Assembly: GCF_028622115.1 (NCBI RefSeq) | Contig: NZ_CP097263.1 | Location: 6,634,001 to 6,698,000 of the forward strand | From: Kutzneria chonburiensis | Lineage (GTDB): Bacteria; Actinomycetota; Actinomycetes; Mycobacteriales; Pseudonocardiaceae | Length of the DNA stretch: 64,000 nucleotides | Reading direction: 5' to 3' | Part shown: piece by piece, positions 35,616 through 43,027 of the stretch | Layout: every line of letters begins with the position of its first letter | Position numbering within the stretch: position 1 is the stretch's first letter | Made by a program: the position numbers and the translations under genes | The notes under the pieces: generated by a model | Seen by the model: only the letters and a program-made list of their open reading frames with translations | Database searches by the model: none | Told to the model about the DNA's origin: nothing

Positions 35616-36083
35616 TTAGGGGAGCTGGCGGGTGGTCCAGGTACCCTGCGGGTGGAGCTCCGCCACTCGCACGTCGTCGTCGAGGCGGGTGAGGCGGACC
35701 AGCAGGTGGTCCTCGGACAGCCGCTCCGCGACGCCCTCGCCCCACTCCACGACCACGGCCGCGTCCATCAGCTCGGTGTCCAGGTCGAGGTCGTCGAGCT
35801 CGTCCAGGTGACCGCCCAGGCGGTACGCGTCCACGTGCACGAGGGCCACGCCCCGCGGCCCGGCCCGGTGCTCACGGGCGATCACGAAGGTCGGCGAGCT
35901 GACGCGGCCGGCAACGCCGAGCCCCTCGGCAATACCCCTGGTCATGGCCGTCTTGCCCGCGCCGAGCGGGCCGGAGAGCAGCACCAGGTCGCCCGCCCGC
36001 AGCAACGCGCCCAGCCGCCGGCCGAACTCGACCGTGTCCGCCTCCTCCGGCAGCCGGAGTTCCTTCACGCCCGTTTCCACCAT
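35616..36083 (-). CDS. tsaE: tRNA threonylcarbamoyladenosine biosynthesis ATPase TsaE
   Basis: 155 residues. P-loop ATPase of the t6A pathway, with Walker A in LLSGPLGAGKTAMTRGIAEG, switch SSPTFVIAREHR and acidic VHVDAYRLGG and VVEWGEGV. The ATG (complement 36081-36083) overlaps the end of the hydrolase gene by 19 bp. Order alr-hydrolase-tsaE on the minus strand is a tight operon like that in other actinobacteria. Confidence 0.93.
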   Translation of the reverse strand: MVETGVKELRLPEEADTVEFGRRLGALLRAGDLVLLSGPLGAGKTAMTRGIAEGLGVAGRVSSPTFVIAREHRAGPRGVALVHVDAYRLGGHLDELDDLDLDTELMDAAVVVEWGEGVAERLSEDHLLVRLTRLDDDVRVAELHPQGTWTTRQLP

Positions 36084-37168
36084 CGCCGTCCAGTCGTCTC
36101 GCCGTCCGCACAGCTGCGCACCAGCTCCACCAGGCGCTCGGTGACCAGGTCGGCCTGCTCGAGCATCACCATGTGGCCCGCGCCCTCGGCCCGGACCAGC
36201 TCGGCGTCCGGCAGCTCGGCGGCGATCGCCTCGGCGTGCCGGAACGGCGTGAGCTTGTCGGCGTCCCCGGACAGCACCAGCACCTTGCAGTGCCGCAGGC
36301 CGGCCAGCGCCGCGTAGCGGTTGTGCGAGCCAAGGGTACGGACGAAGTCGGTGATGGCCGCGAGCGAGGTCCCGTCGATCATCGTGTCCATCAGGTCGAC
36401 CAGCTTCGGGCTGACCGCGCGGTCGCCGAAGGCCAGCCGGCGGATGGCGCTCCAGGTGATGTGGCCGCCGGCCTTGCGGGCCCACTCGACCAGGCTGGGC
36501 TGCCAGTTGGCCAGCAGGCCGAGGCCCCGGGTGGCCGGGTTGTGCCGGGACAGCAACGGGCGGGGCAGGCCGGAGGCGCCGACGTCGCCGGCCGAGGTGC
36601 CGATCAGGGCGACGCCGCGGACCCGTTCGATGAAGAGCTCCGGCTGCTGCTCGGCCAGCGCCATGATCGTCATGCCACCCATGGAGTGGCCGGCCAGCAC
36701 CAGCGGGCCCTTCGGGACCAGGGCGCGTAGCACCGAATCCAGGTCGTGGCCCAGCTGCTCGATGGTGCTCGACTCGGCGGTGGCCCGGCCGGAACGGCCG
36801 TGGCTGCGCTGGTCGTACAGCACCAGGCGGACCCGGGGATCGATCATCTTGGCCAGGTCGCGGCGCTGGAAATGCCAGCAGCGGCGGTCGAGCACGAAGC
36901 CGTGCACCAGCACCACGGTCAGCACCGGCCGGCCGCCGTCCTCGGGATCGACCTCTTCGCACGCGATCGGCACGCCGTCGTCGGCCGCCACCGTGCACTC
37001 GCGGCTGGGGCGTAACTGGCCTAACGGCTCGTCCTCGTGCGGGTCGTCGGTGTCGCGGCGCTGCCGGGCGATGCGGGCGTTCTGCGCCGCCGCGCCCAGC
37101 ACCAGGCCCGTCGCCGCCGCGCCGACCACGCCGCCGGTCACCCCGGCGGCTTTCACCCACGGCCTCAT
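36065..37168 (-). CDS. Alpha/beta hydrolase with N-terminal membrane anchor
   Basis: 367 residues. A short N-terminal helix (AAGVTGGVVGAAATGLVLGAA) is probably a membrane anchor. The hydrolase core has the oxyanion VLVHGFVLDRRCW, nucleophile elbow VLAGHSMGGM (Ser), an acid near LSGDADKLTPF and His in EGAGHMVML. The ATG overlaps the alr stop (ATGA) and the end overlaps tsaE. The same hydrolase is found between alr and tsaE in many actinobacteria; its substrate is unknown. Confidence 0.9.
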   Translation of the reverse strand: MRPWVKAAGVTGGVVGAAATGLVLGAAAQNARIARQRRDTDDPHEDEPLGQLRPSRECTVAADDGVPIACEEVDPEDGGRPVLTVVLVHGFVLDRRCWHFQRRDLAKMIDPRVRLVLYDQRSHGRSGRATAESSTIEQLGHDLDSVLRALVPKGPLVLAGHSMGGMTIMALAEQQPELFIERVRGVALIGTSAGDVGASGLPRPLLSRHNPATRGLGLLANWQPSLVEWARKAGGHITWSAIRRLAFGDRAVSPKLVDLMDTMIDGTSLAAITDFVRTLGSHNRYAALAGLRHCKVLVLSGDADKLTPFRHAEAIAAELPDAELVRAEGAGHMVMLEQADLVTERLVELVRSCADGETTGRRWWKRA

Positions 37169-38307
37169 CCGCTGCCGCCGACGTAACTGCGCCGCACCCT
37201 CGGTCGGTACATGCCGGTCACGATCTCGTAGTCGATCGTGCCCACCTTGTCCGCCCACTCCCGGACCGTCGGCTCGCCGTGCTCGCCCGGGCCGAACAGC
37301 AACACCTCGTCGCCATCGGCGATCGGATCGTCGCCGCAGTCCACCACTACCTGGTCCATGCAGACCCGGCCCACTACCGGCCGGCGGGCACCGCCCAGCC
37401 AGACGTCCATGTTGCCGGACAGGGAGCGGGGCACGCCGTCCGCGTAGCCGACCGGGACCAGCGCCAGGGTCGTGTCGTTCTCCGCCGTCCAGGTGTGGCC
37501 GTAGGAGACCGACTCGCCGGCCGGCACCCGGCGGGCCAGCGACACCGAGGAGCGGAACGACATCGCCGGCCGCAGATCGAACGGCGTCGGCAGCGGGTTC
37601 AGGCCGTACACCGCGATGCCCGGGCGGACCAGGTCGAAGTGCAGGTCCGGGCGGCTCAGCGTGGCCGCCGAGTTGGCCAGGTGGCGGATCGGGCGCAGTC
37701 CCGCGTCCAGCGCGATCTTGTAGGCGTCGTCGAGGCGACCGGCTTGCATGTCCATCGATACGTGGCCCACGTCGTCCGCGTTCGCCAGGTGCGACCAGAC
37801 CGCCGCGATCTCCACCGTGCCTTCTTCGTGGGCGGCGGCCGCCGCCTCCACCAGCGCCGGCCAGTCCGCCGGCTGGCAGCCGCCGCGGGTCAGGCCCGTA
37901 TCGATCTTCAGGTGCACCCGGGCCTCTTGCCCCACCGCCCGGGCTGCCGAGTTGACCGCCCACAGCTGCCGCAGCGAGGACACCGACAGGTGGATGCCCG
38001 CCGCCACCGCCGGGCCGAAGTTGTCGTCCACCGTGTGCAGCCAGCAGAAGATGCGGGCTTGGATACCCGCCGCACGCAGCGCCAGCGCTTCGTCCACCGC
38101 CGCCACGCCCAGCCAGGAGGCCCCCGCCGCCAGCGCCGCGTTGCCCACCGCCACCGCGCCGTGCCCGTACCCGTCCGCTTTCACCACAGCCATCGTCTGC
38201 GCGCCCGAGTGCCCGGCCAGCCGGGTCAGCAGCTCGACGTTGTGCTTCACCGCGTCCAGGTCGATGCGGACCTCGGCACGCGGGAGGGGATTGTGCTGAT
38301 CAGCCAT
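37165..38307 (-). CDS. alr: Alanine racemase
   Basis: 380 residues. Interconverts L- and D-alanine for peptidoglycan. PLP lysine Lys43 in AVVKADGYGHG; second catalytic residue Tyr in SYGHTW (about residue 269); LKIDTGLTRGG and GRVCMDQVVVD are family signatures. The ATG (complement 38305-38307) is selected over an upstream in-frame codon because the conserved RIDLDAVKHNV begins soon after. Confidence 0.97.
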   Translation of the reverse strand: MADQHNPLPRAEVRIDLDAVKHNVELLTRLAGHSGAQTMAVVKADGYGHGAVAVGNAALAAGASWLGVAAVDEALALRAAGIQARIFCWLHTVDDNFGPAVAAGIHLSVSSLRQLWAVNSAARAVGQEARVHLKIDTGLTRGGCQPADWPALVEAAAAAHEEGTVEIAAVWSHLANADDVGHVSMDMQAGRLDDAYKIALDAGLRPIRHLANSAATLSRPDLHFDLVRPGIAVYGLNPLPTPFDLRPAMSFRSSVSLARRVPAGESVSYGHTWTAENDTTLALVPVGYADGVPRSLSGNMDVWLGGARRPVVGRVCMDQVVVDCGDDPIADGDEVLLFGPGEHGEPTVREWADKVGTIDYEIVTGMYRPRVRRSYVGGSG

Positions 38308-38367
38308 AACGCATTCATGGTGACACACGCCCCCGACACCCGGCCGGACCAACCGCCGCCGAACGGG

Positions 38368-39795
38368 TTACAGCCCCCTGATGTGGCGGATGGCGTCGGG
38401 AATGGCGGACTGGAGGTGGGAGGCCGGGGCGGGGGCGCCGTCGGCGGCGAGGTCGGCGGCCAGTTCGTGGAGGTAGGCGGCGCAACCGGCGGCGAGCCAG
38501 GGGTCCTCGCCGGCGGCCAACAGGGCGCCGATCACACCCGAGAGGACGTCGCCGGAGCCGGCGGTGGCGGGCCAAGAAGAGCGGGACTGGTTGACGAGGA
38601 CACGGCCGTCGGGGGCAGCCACAACGGTGGAATGGCCCTTGAGCAGGACGACGGCATGGAAGCGGGCGGCGGCACGGCGGGCGGCGGCGATGCGGTCGGG
38701 GCCGACCTCGCCGGCGAGACGGGCGAACTCGCGGTCGTGAGGGGTGAGAACCATGGGGGTCTCGGGGTCGCGGGCGTCCCACAGGGTGGGGTCGCCGGCG
38801 AGGAGGGTGATGGCGTCGGCGTCGGCGCAGACGGGAACGTCGGCGGCGAGGACGTCCAGCAAGACCTGGCGGCCGGCCTGGCCGGTGCCGAGGCCGGGAC
38901 CGACGACCCAAGCCTGCACACGGCCGGAGTCGCCGACATGGCCGGTGGCGACGACCTCGGGCCACCGTGACCGAACGACCTCGGCGGCGGTGCCGGCGTA
39001 GCGGACCATGCCGGAGGTGGCGAGCACGGCGGCGCCGGTGGAGAGGACGGCGGCCCCGGGATAGGTGGCGGAACCGGCGGCGATGCCGGTGACGCCCTGG
39101 GAGTACTTGTCGTCGGACGGCCCGGGAATGGGCCACGCGTCGGCGACGTCCTCGGGATCGAGCACGACGGCGTGTGGCTCGTCGAGGTCGTCGGCGATGC
39201 CGATGTCGACGACCCGAACGCGACCGCTGGCGATCGCGCCGGGACCGACGACGTGGCAAGGCTTGCGACCGCCGAACGTGACGGTGACGGTGGCCTGGAC
39301 GTGCGGACCGTCGACGGCGCCGGTGTCGGGGTCGACACCGCTGGGCAGGTCGACGGAGACGATGGGGGCACGCACCGAATCCACCAGTGCGGCGGCGTCG
39401 GGGCGCAGGGATCCCTTGGCGGACAAGCCAACGATGCCGTCAACCACCACATCGGCACCGGCGACGGAGCCCCCGATGCGTCCGCCGGCCCGGCGGAAAG
39501 CGGCCAAGCCGGCGGCGTGGGCGCGCTCCGGCGCGAGCAGCACAGCGGTGACGGAAACCCCGCGCCGGCAAAGGAAAGCGCCGGCCCACAGGGCGTCGCC
39601 ACCGTTGTTGCCGGCCCCGACGAGCAGCCCGACCCGCCGCCCGGACGTGCCGCCGGTCCGCTCGCCGAGCAACGCCAGCACCTCGTTGGCCACGGCGTAC
39701 GCGGCGATCCGCATCAGCCGGCTCTCCGGCACCCTGGTGAACACTCGCTGCTCGGCCGCCCGCACCTGGTCGGCAGTCCACACGCCCCGCATCAA
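38368..39795 (-). CDS. nnr: Bifunctional NAD(P)HX epimerase/dehydratase Nnr
   Basis: 475 residues. Repairs hydrated NADH/NADPH. N-terminal YjeF_N epimerase domain (about 1-215) with VGAGNNGGDALWAGAFL and IVSVDLPSGVDPDTG. C-terminal ADP-dependent dehydratase of ribokinase fold (about 225-475) with DKYSQGVTGIAAGS, VLTPHDREFARL and ATAGSGDVLSGVIGALLA. MM at the start leaves two adjacent start options. Lies between glmS and alr as in M. tuberculosis (Rv3433c). Confidence 0.95.
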   Translation of the reverse strand: MMRGVWTADQVRAAEQRVFTRVPESRLMRIAAYAVANEVLALLGERTGGTSGRRVGLLVGAGNNGGDALWAGAFLCRRGVSVTAVLLAPERAHAAGLAAFRRAGGRIGGSVAGADVVVDGIVGLSAKGSLRPDAAALVDSVRAPIVSVDLPSGVDPDTGAVDGPHVQATVTVTFGGRKPCHVVGPGAIASGRVRVVDIGIADDLDEPHAVVLDPEDVADAWPIPGPSDDKYSQGVTGIAAGSATYPGAAVLSTGAAVLATSGMVRYAGTAAEVVRSRWPEVVATGHVGDSGRVQAWVVGPGLGTGQAGRQVLLDVLAADVPVCADADAITLLAGDPTLWDARDPETPMVLTPHDREFARLAGEVGPDRIAAARRAAARFHAVVLLKGHSTVVAAPDGRVLVNQSRSSWPATAGSGDVLSGVIGALLAAGEDPWLAAGCAAYLHELAADLAADGAPAPASHLQSAIPDAIRHIRGL

Positions 39796-39805
39796 ACAGC
39801 CCCGT

Positions 39806-41653
39806 TTACTCGACGGTCACCGACTTCGCGAGGTTACGCGGCTTGTCGACGTCGTACCCGCGACTGCGCGCGATCTCGGCCGCCAGCACCTGCAACGGCA
39901 CGCTGGACACCAAGGGCTGCAACAAGGTCGGCACGGCCGGTACCTCGATCAGGTGGTCCGCGAACGGCTTGACCGTGTCGTCGCCCTCCTCGGCGATGAC
40001 GATGGTCCGCGCGCCACGGGCCTGGATCTCGCTGATGTTGGACAGCAGCTTGCTGTGCAGGACCGCGCGGCCCTTGGGCGACGGCATCACGACGACCACC
40101 GGCAGCTGGTCCTCGATCAGGGCGATCGGCCCGTGCTTGAGCTCGCCGGCGGCGAAGCCCTCGGCGTGCATGTAGGCCAGCTCCTTCAGCTTCAACGCGC
40201 CTTCGAGGGCGACGGGGAAGCCGACGTGCCGGCCGAGGAACAGGATGGCCTTGGAGTCGGACAGCTCACGGCCGAGCTCACGGACCTGGCCGACGGTGCC
40301 CAGCGCCTGCTGCACGGCGGCCGGCATCGCCTCCAGCTCGTGGAACTCGCGGGCCACCTCGTCCGGGTACTTGGTGCCACGGGCCTGGGCGAGCGCGAGG
40401 CCGACGAGGTAGTTGGCGGCGATCTGGGCCAAGAACGTCTTGGTGGCGGCGACGCCGATCTCCGGGCCGGCGTGGGTGTAGAGCACGGCGTCGGACTCGC
40501 GCGGGATCTGGGCCCCGTTGGTGTTGCAGATGGCTAGCACGCGGGCCTTCTGCTCACGGGCGTGCCGGACGGCCTCCAGCGTGTCGGCGGTCTCGCCGGA
40601 CTGCGAGATGGCGACGACGAGCGTGTCCCGGTCCAGCACCGGGTCGCGGTAGCGGAACTCGCTGGCCAGCTCGCACTCCACGGGCAGCCGGGTCCAGTGC
40701 TCGATGGCGTACTTGGCGACCAGCCCGGAGTGATAGGCGGTGCCGCAGGCCACCACGAAGACCTTGTCCACGTCACGCAGGTCCTGGTCGGCCAGCCGCT
40801 GCTCGTCGAGCACGATGCGACCGTCGGTGAAGTGCCCGCGCAGCGTGTTGGCCAGCGCCTCCGGCTGCTCCTCGATCTCCTTGAGCATGAAGTAGTCGTG
40901 GCCGCCCTTCTCGGCGGCCGACAGGTCCCAGTTGACCTCGAACGGTTTGGCCACCACCGGTTCCCCGTGGAAGTCGGTGACCTCGTAGCCGTCCTTGGTG
41001 ATCACGACGACCTGATCCTGCCCCAGCTCGACGGCGTTGCGCGTGTGCTCGATGAACGCGGCGACGTCGGAGGCCAGGAAGGTCTCGCCCTCGCCGACGC
41101 CGACGACCAGCGGCGAGGAACGTCGGGCGGCGACGACCTTGTCCGGCTCGTCGGCGTGGGTCACGACCAGCGTGAACGCGCCCTCCAGGCGGCGGCACAC
41201 GGTCCGCACGGCCGCGGCGAGGTCACCGTCGTAGATCCGGGCGACCAGGTGGGCCGCGGTCTCGCTGTCGGTGTCGCTGGCCAGCTCGACCCCGTCGGCC
41301 TCCAGCTCGGCCCGCAGCTGGGCGAAGTTCTCGATGATCCCGTTGTGCACCACGGCAATGCGGCCGGTGGTGTCCCGGTGCGGGTGCGAGTTGCGGTCGA
41401 CCGGCGCGCCATGGGTGGCCCACCGGGTATGGCCCATGCCGGTGCCGCCGGCAAGGGTGTCCCGGCCGACCTCGTCCAGCCGTGCCTCCAGGTTGGCCAG
41501 CCGGCCGGCCTTGCGCTCGACCGCCAGCCCGCCGTCGCCGTCGAGGACGGCGACGCCCGCCGAGTCGTATCCCCGGTACTCCAACCGGCGCAATCCGTCC
41601 AGGACGACGTCCAGTGCCGGGCGATGGCCGGTGTAACCCACGATTCCACACAC
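39806..41653 (-). CDS. glmS: Glutamine-fructose-6-phosphate aminotransferase (isomerising)
   Basis: 615 residues. Makes glucosamine-6-phosphate, the first step to UDP-GlcNAc. N-terminal Ntn amidotransferase with nucleophile Cys after the start (MCGIVGYTG) and HTRWATHGAP. Two SIS domains carry VVACGTAYHSGLVAKY, SQSGETADTLEA and the C-terminal PRNLAKSVTVE. GTG start. No glmS-ribozyme core is recognised in the short 5' region. Confidence 0.97.
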   Translation of the reverse strand: MCGIVGYTGHRPALDVVLDGLRRLEYRGYDSAGVAVLDGDGGLAVERKAGRLANLEARLDEVGRDTLAGGTGMGHTRWATHGAPVDRNSHPHRDTTGRIAVVHNGIIENFAQLRAELEADGVELASDTDSETAAHLVARIYDGDLAAAVRTVCRRLEGAFTLVVTHADEPDKVVAARRSSPLVVGVGEGETFLASDVAAFIEHTRNAVELGQDQVVVITKDGYEVTDFHGEPVVAKPFEVNWDLSAAEKGGHDYFMLKEIEEQPEALANTLRGHFTDGRIVLDEQRLADQDLRDVDKVFVVACGTAYHSGLVAKYAIEHWTRLPVECELASEFRYRDPVLDRDTLVVAISQSGETADTLEAVRHAREQKARVLAICNTNGAQIPRESDAVLYTHAGPEIGVAATKTFLAQIAANYLVGLALAQARGTKYPDEVAREFHELEAMPAAVQQALGTVGQVRELGRELSDSKAILFLGRHVGFPVALEGALKLKELAYMHAEGFAAGELKHGPIALIEDQLPVVVVMPSPKGRAVLHSKLLSNISEIQARGARTIVIAEEGDDTVKPFADHLIEVPAVPTLLQPLVSSVPLQVLAAEIARSRGYDVDKPRNLAKSVTVE

Positions 41654-41787
41654 GACGGTACAGACTAGCTAGACCACCTCGCGGTTGGCAGCGGCCGGGT
41701 TGATTCCCGTCACAGCTGGTCAGGGGCATGATCGGAATCGATTTGGTGTAGACCATTACTGATCATTCGGGCCAGCACCCCATCCGG

Positions 41788-41793
41788 TACGGT
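41788..41793 (+). promoter_or_regulatory. -10 box of a leaderless message
   Basis: TACGGT (41788-41793), 7 nt before ATG 41801. Confidence 0.45.
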
Positions 41794-41800
41794 CCGGGGT

Positions 41801-42640
41801 ATGGCGCGACGCAAGCCGTTGACCGCGAAGCAGGCGCTCACCGAGCTCAGCCGGCCCGGTCCGCACGGCGTGCGGCGCGGCGACCTGGCCCTGGTCGGGC
41901 TGCCCGGCACCCTGTTCACTCCGCGCGGCGGCCACGGTCTGCCGGCGGTGGCGTTCGGGCACGGCTGGCTTCAGCCCCCGCACCGGTACCTCGGGCTGTT
42001 TCGGCACCTCGCGTCGTGGGGCGTGGTGGTCGCGGCGCCGGCGACGCATCGAGGCCCGCTGGCCTCGGCCCGGCTGTTCGCGGGGGACCTGCGCACGGCG
42101 CTGGACGTGGTCTCGGGTGTGCGGCTCGGCGACGGCGACATCGGTGTGGACGCCGAAAAACTGGCCCTCGGCGGGCATGGTGCCGGCGGCGGCGCGGCCG
42201 TGCTGGCGGCGGCCGAAGACGAGCGGGTACGCGGCGTTTTCACTGTCGCCGCTTCGGAAACGATGCCGTCGGCGGTCGACGCGGCTCGGCTGTGTCTGAT
42301 GCCGGCGGTGCACCTGGCGGCCGAGGAAGACCTGATCTCGCCGCCGGTCGGCCACGCCGAGGCCATCGCCCAGAACTGGGGCGGGCCGGTGCAGACGCGG
42401 ACCATTCCCGGCGCCAACCACCTCGGTTTCACCGAAGGGCGGCACTGGAGCGAACTGCTGCTGAGCGGCCGCGGCGAGGCCAAGACGCAGACCGTGGCCA
42501 AGGCGGTCATCACGGCGTTTCTGTTGCGGCAGTTGAACGGCGACCGCACCTACGACGAGCTGCTGTACGGCGACGTGAAGCGAGCACCCGTCACGTACCA
42601 GCGTGCGGGCCGTACGACGACGGCCCGCACGCGGGGCTAG
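41801..42640 (+). CDS. Alpha/beta-hydrolase-fold protein lacking the nucleophile Ser
   Basis: 279 residues resembling the chlorophyllase/dienelactone hydrolase/PETase-like group: oxyanion segment VAFGHGWLQPP, core strand and elbow LALGGHGAGGGAAVLAA, acid AAEEDLISP and His in PGANHLGF. The elbow should read GHSxGG, but Gly127 takes the place of the catalytic Ser. The protein is therefore either catalytically dead or works by another route. A perfect 13-bp hairpin overlaps the codons for the C-terminal RAGRTTTARTRG. Confidence 0.8.
   Translation: MARRKPLTAKQALTELSRPGPHGVRRGDLALVGLPGTLFTPRGGHGLPAVAFGHGWLQPPHRYLGLFRHLASWGVVVAAPATHRGPLASARLFAGDLRTALDVVSGVRLGDGDIGVDAEKLALGGHGAGGGAAVLAAAEDERVRGVFTVAASETMPSAVDAARLCLMPAVHLAAEEDLISPPVGHAEAIAQNWGGPVQTRTIPGANHLGFTEGRHWSELLLSGRGEAKTQTVAKAVITAFLLRQLNGDRTYDELLYGDVKRAPVTYQRAGRTTTARTRG
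42601..42632. terminator. Hairpin at the convergent gene ends
   Basis: 13-bp perfect arms GCGTGCGGGCCGT (42601-42613) and ACGGCCCGCACGC (42620-42632), inside the end of the hydrolase-like gene and 9 bp from the next convergent gene. Confidence 0.65.
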
Positions 42641-43027
42641 CTATTCCATCCAGCTCTGGTTCGAGTAGTCGTCATCGTCGTCGTAGACGGGACGCGCGGT
42701 GCGCCGCGGCGTCGGCCGCGGCGGCGGGGTGACCTCGGGCATCTGGAAGGACGGCGCGGGCGGCGGGTTGTACTCGTCCTCGCTGTCGAAGAACGTGTAC
42801 TTCTCCTCGCGGAGTTCTTGCACCGGACGGGAAACCGGCCGACCGGCGGCCTCGGCCTCACGCTTGGCCTTGGCCTCGGCCATGACCTTCTGGCTGGTTT
42901 CCTTGTTCTCCTTCTTGGCGTCGGCGAACTTCTTCTCGCTCGCCGCACGCTGCTGCTTGACGTCGTCCCGGAGCCGCCGCATCTCCGCGACCGCGGTGCT
43001 CGCGGCGAACGCTGCCTCGTAGCTCAC
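42641..43027 (-). CDS. Small type VII-associated helical protein with acidic tail
   Basis: 128 residues. The N-terminal half is a long charged helix, probably coiled coil (AASTAVAEMRRLRDDVKQQR, then ASEKKFADAKKENKETSQKV). The C-terminal half is Pro-rich and ends in an acidic tail DDDDDYSNQSWME. The ATG overlaps the end of the WXG/Gly-rich gene (ATGA), so it is its operon partner. The protein at 49881-50264 has the same plan and a similar tail (DDDEDFSQEGIMFRG). No known family can be named; possibly an accessory or chaperone-like factor of the secretion system. Confidence 0.7.
   Translation of the reverse strand: MSYEAAFAASTAVAEMRRLRDDVKQQRAASEKKFADAKKENKETSQKVMAEAKAKREAEAAGRPVSRPVQELREEKYTFFDSEDEYNPPPAPSFQMPEVTPPPRPTPRRTARPVYDDDDDYSNQSWME

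Noticed and set aside
38315-39602. Alternative long frames within nnr
   Set aside because: They encode Arg- or Pro-rich shadow proteins over a well-conserved enzyme gene.
39806-41800. glmS ribozyme or riboswitch upstream of glmS
   Set aside because: The region before the glmS start is short and has no recognisable ribozyme core.
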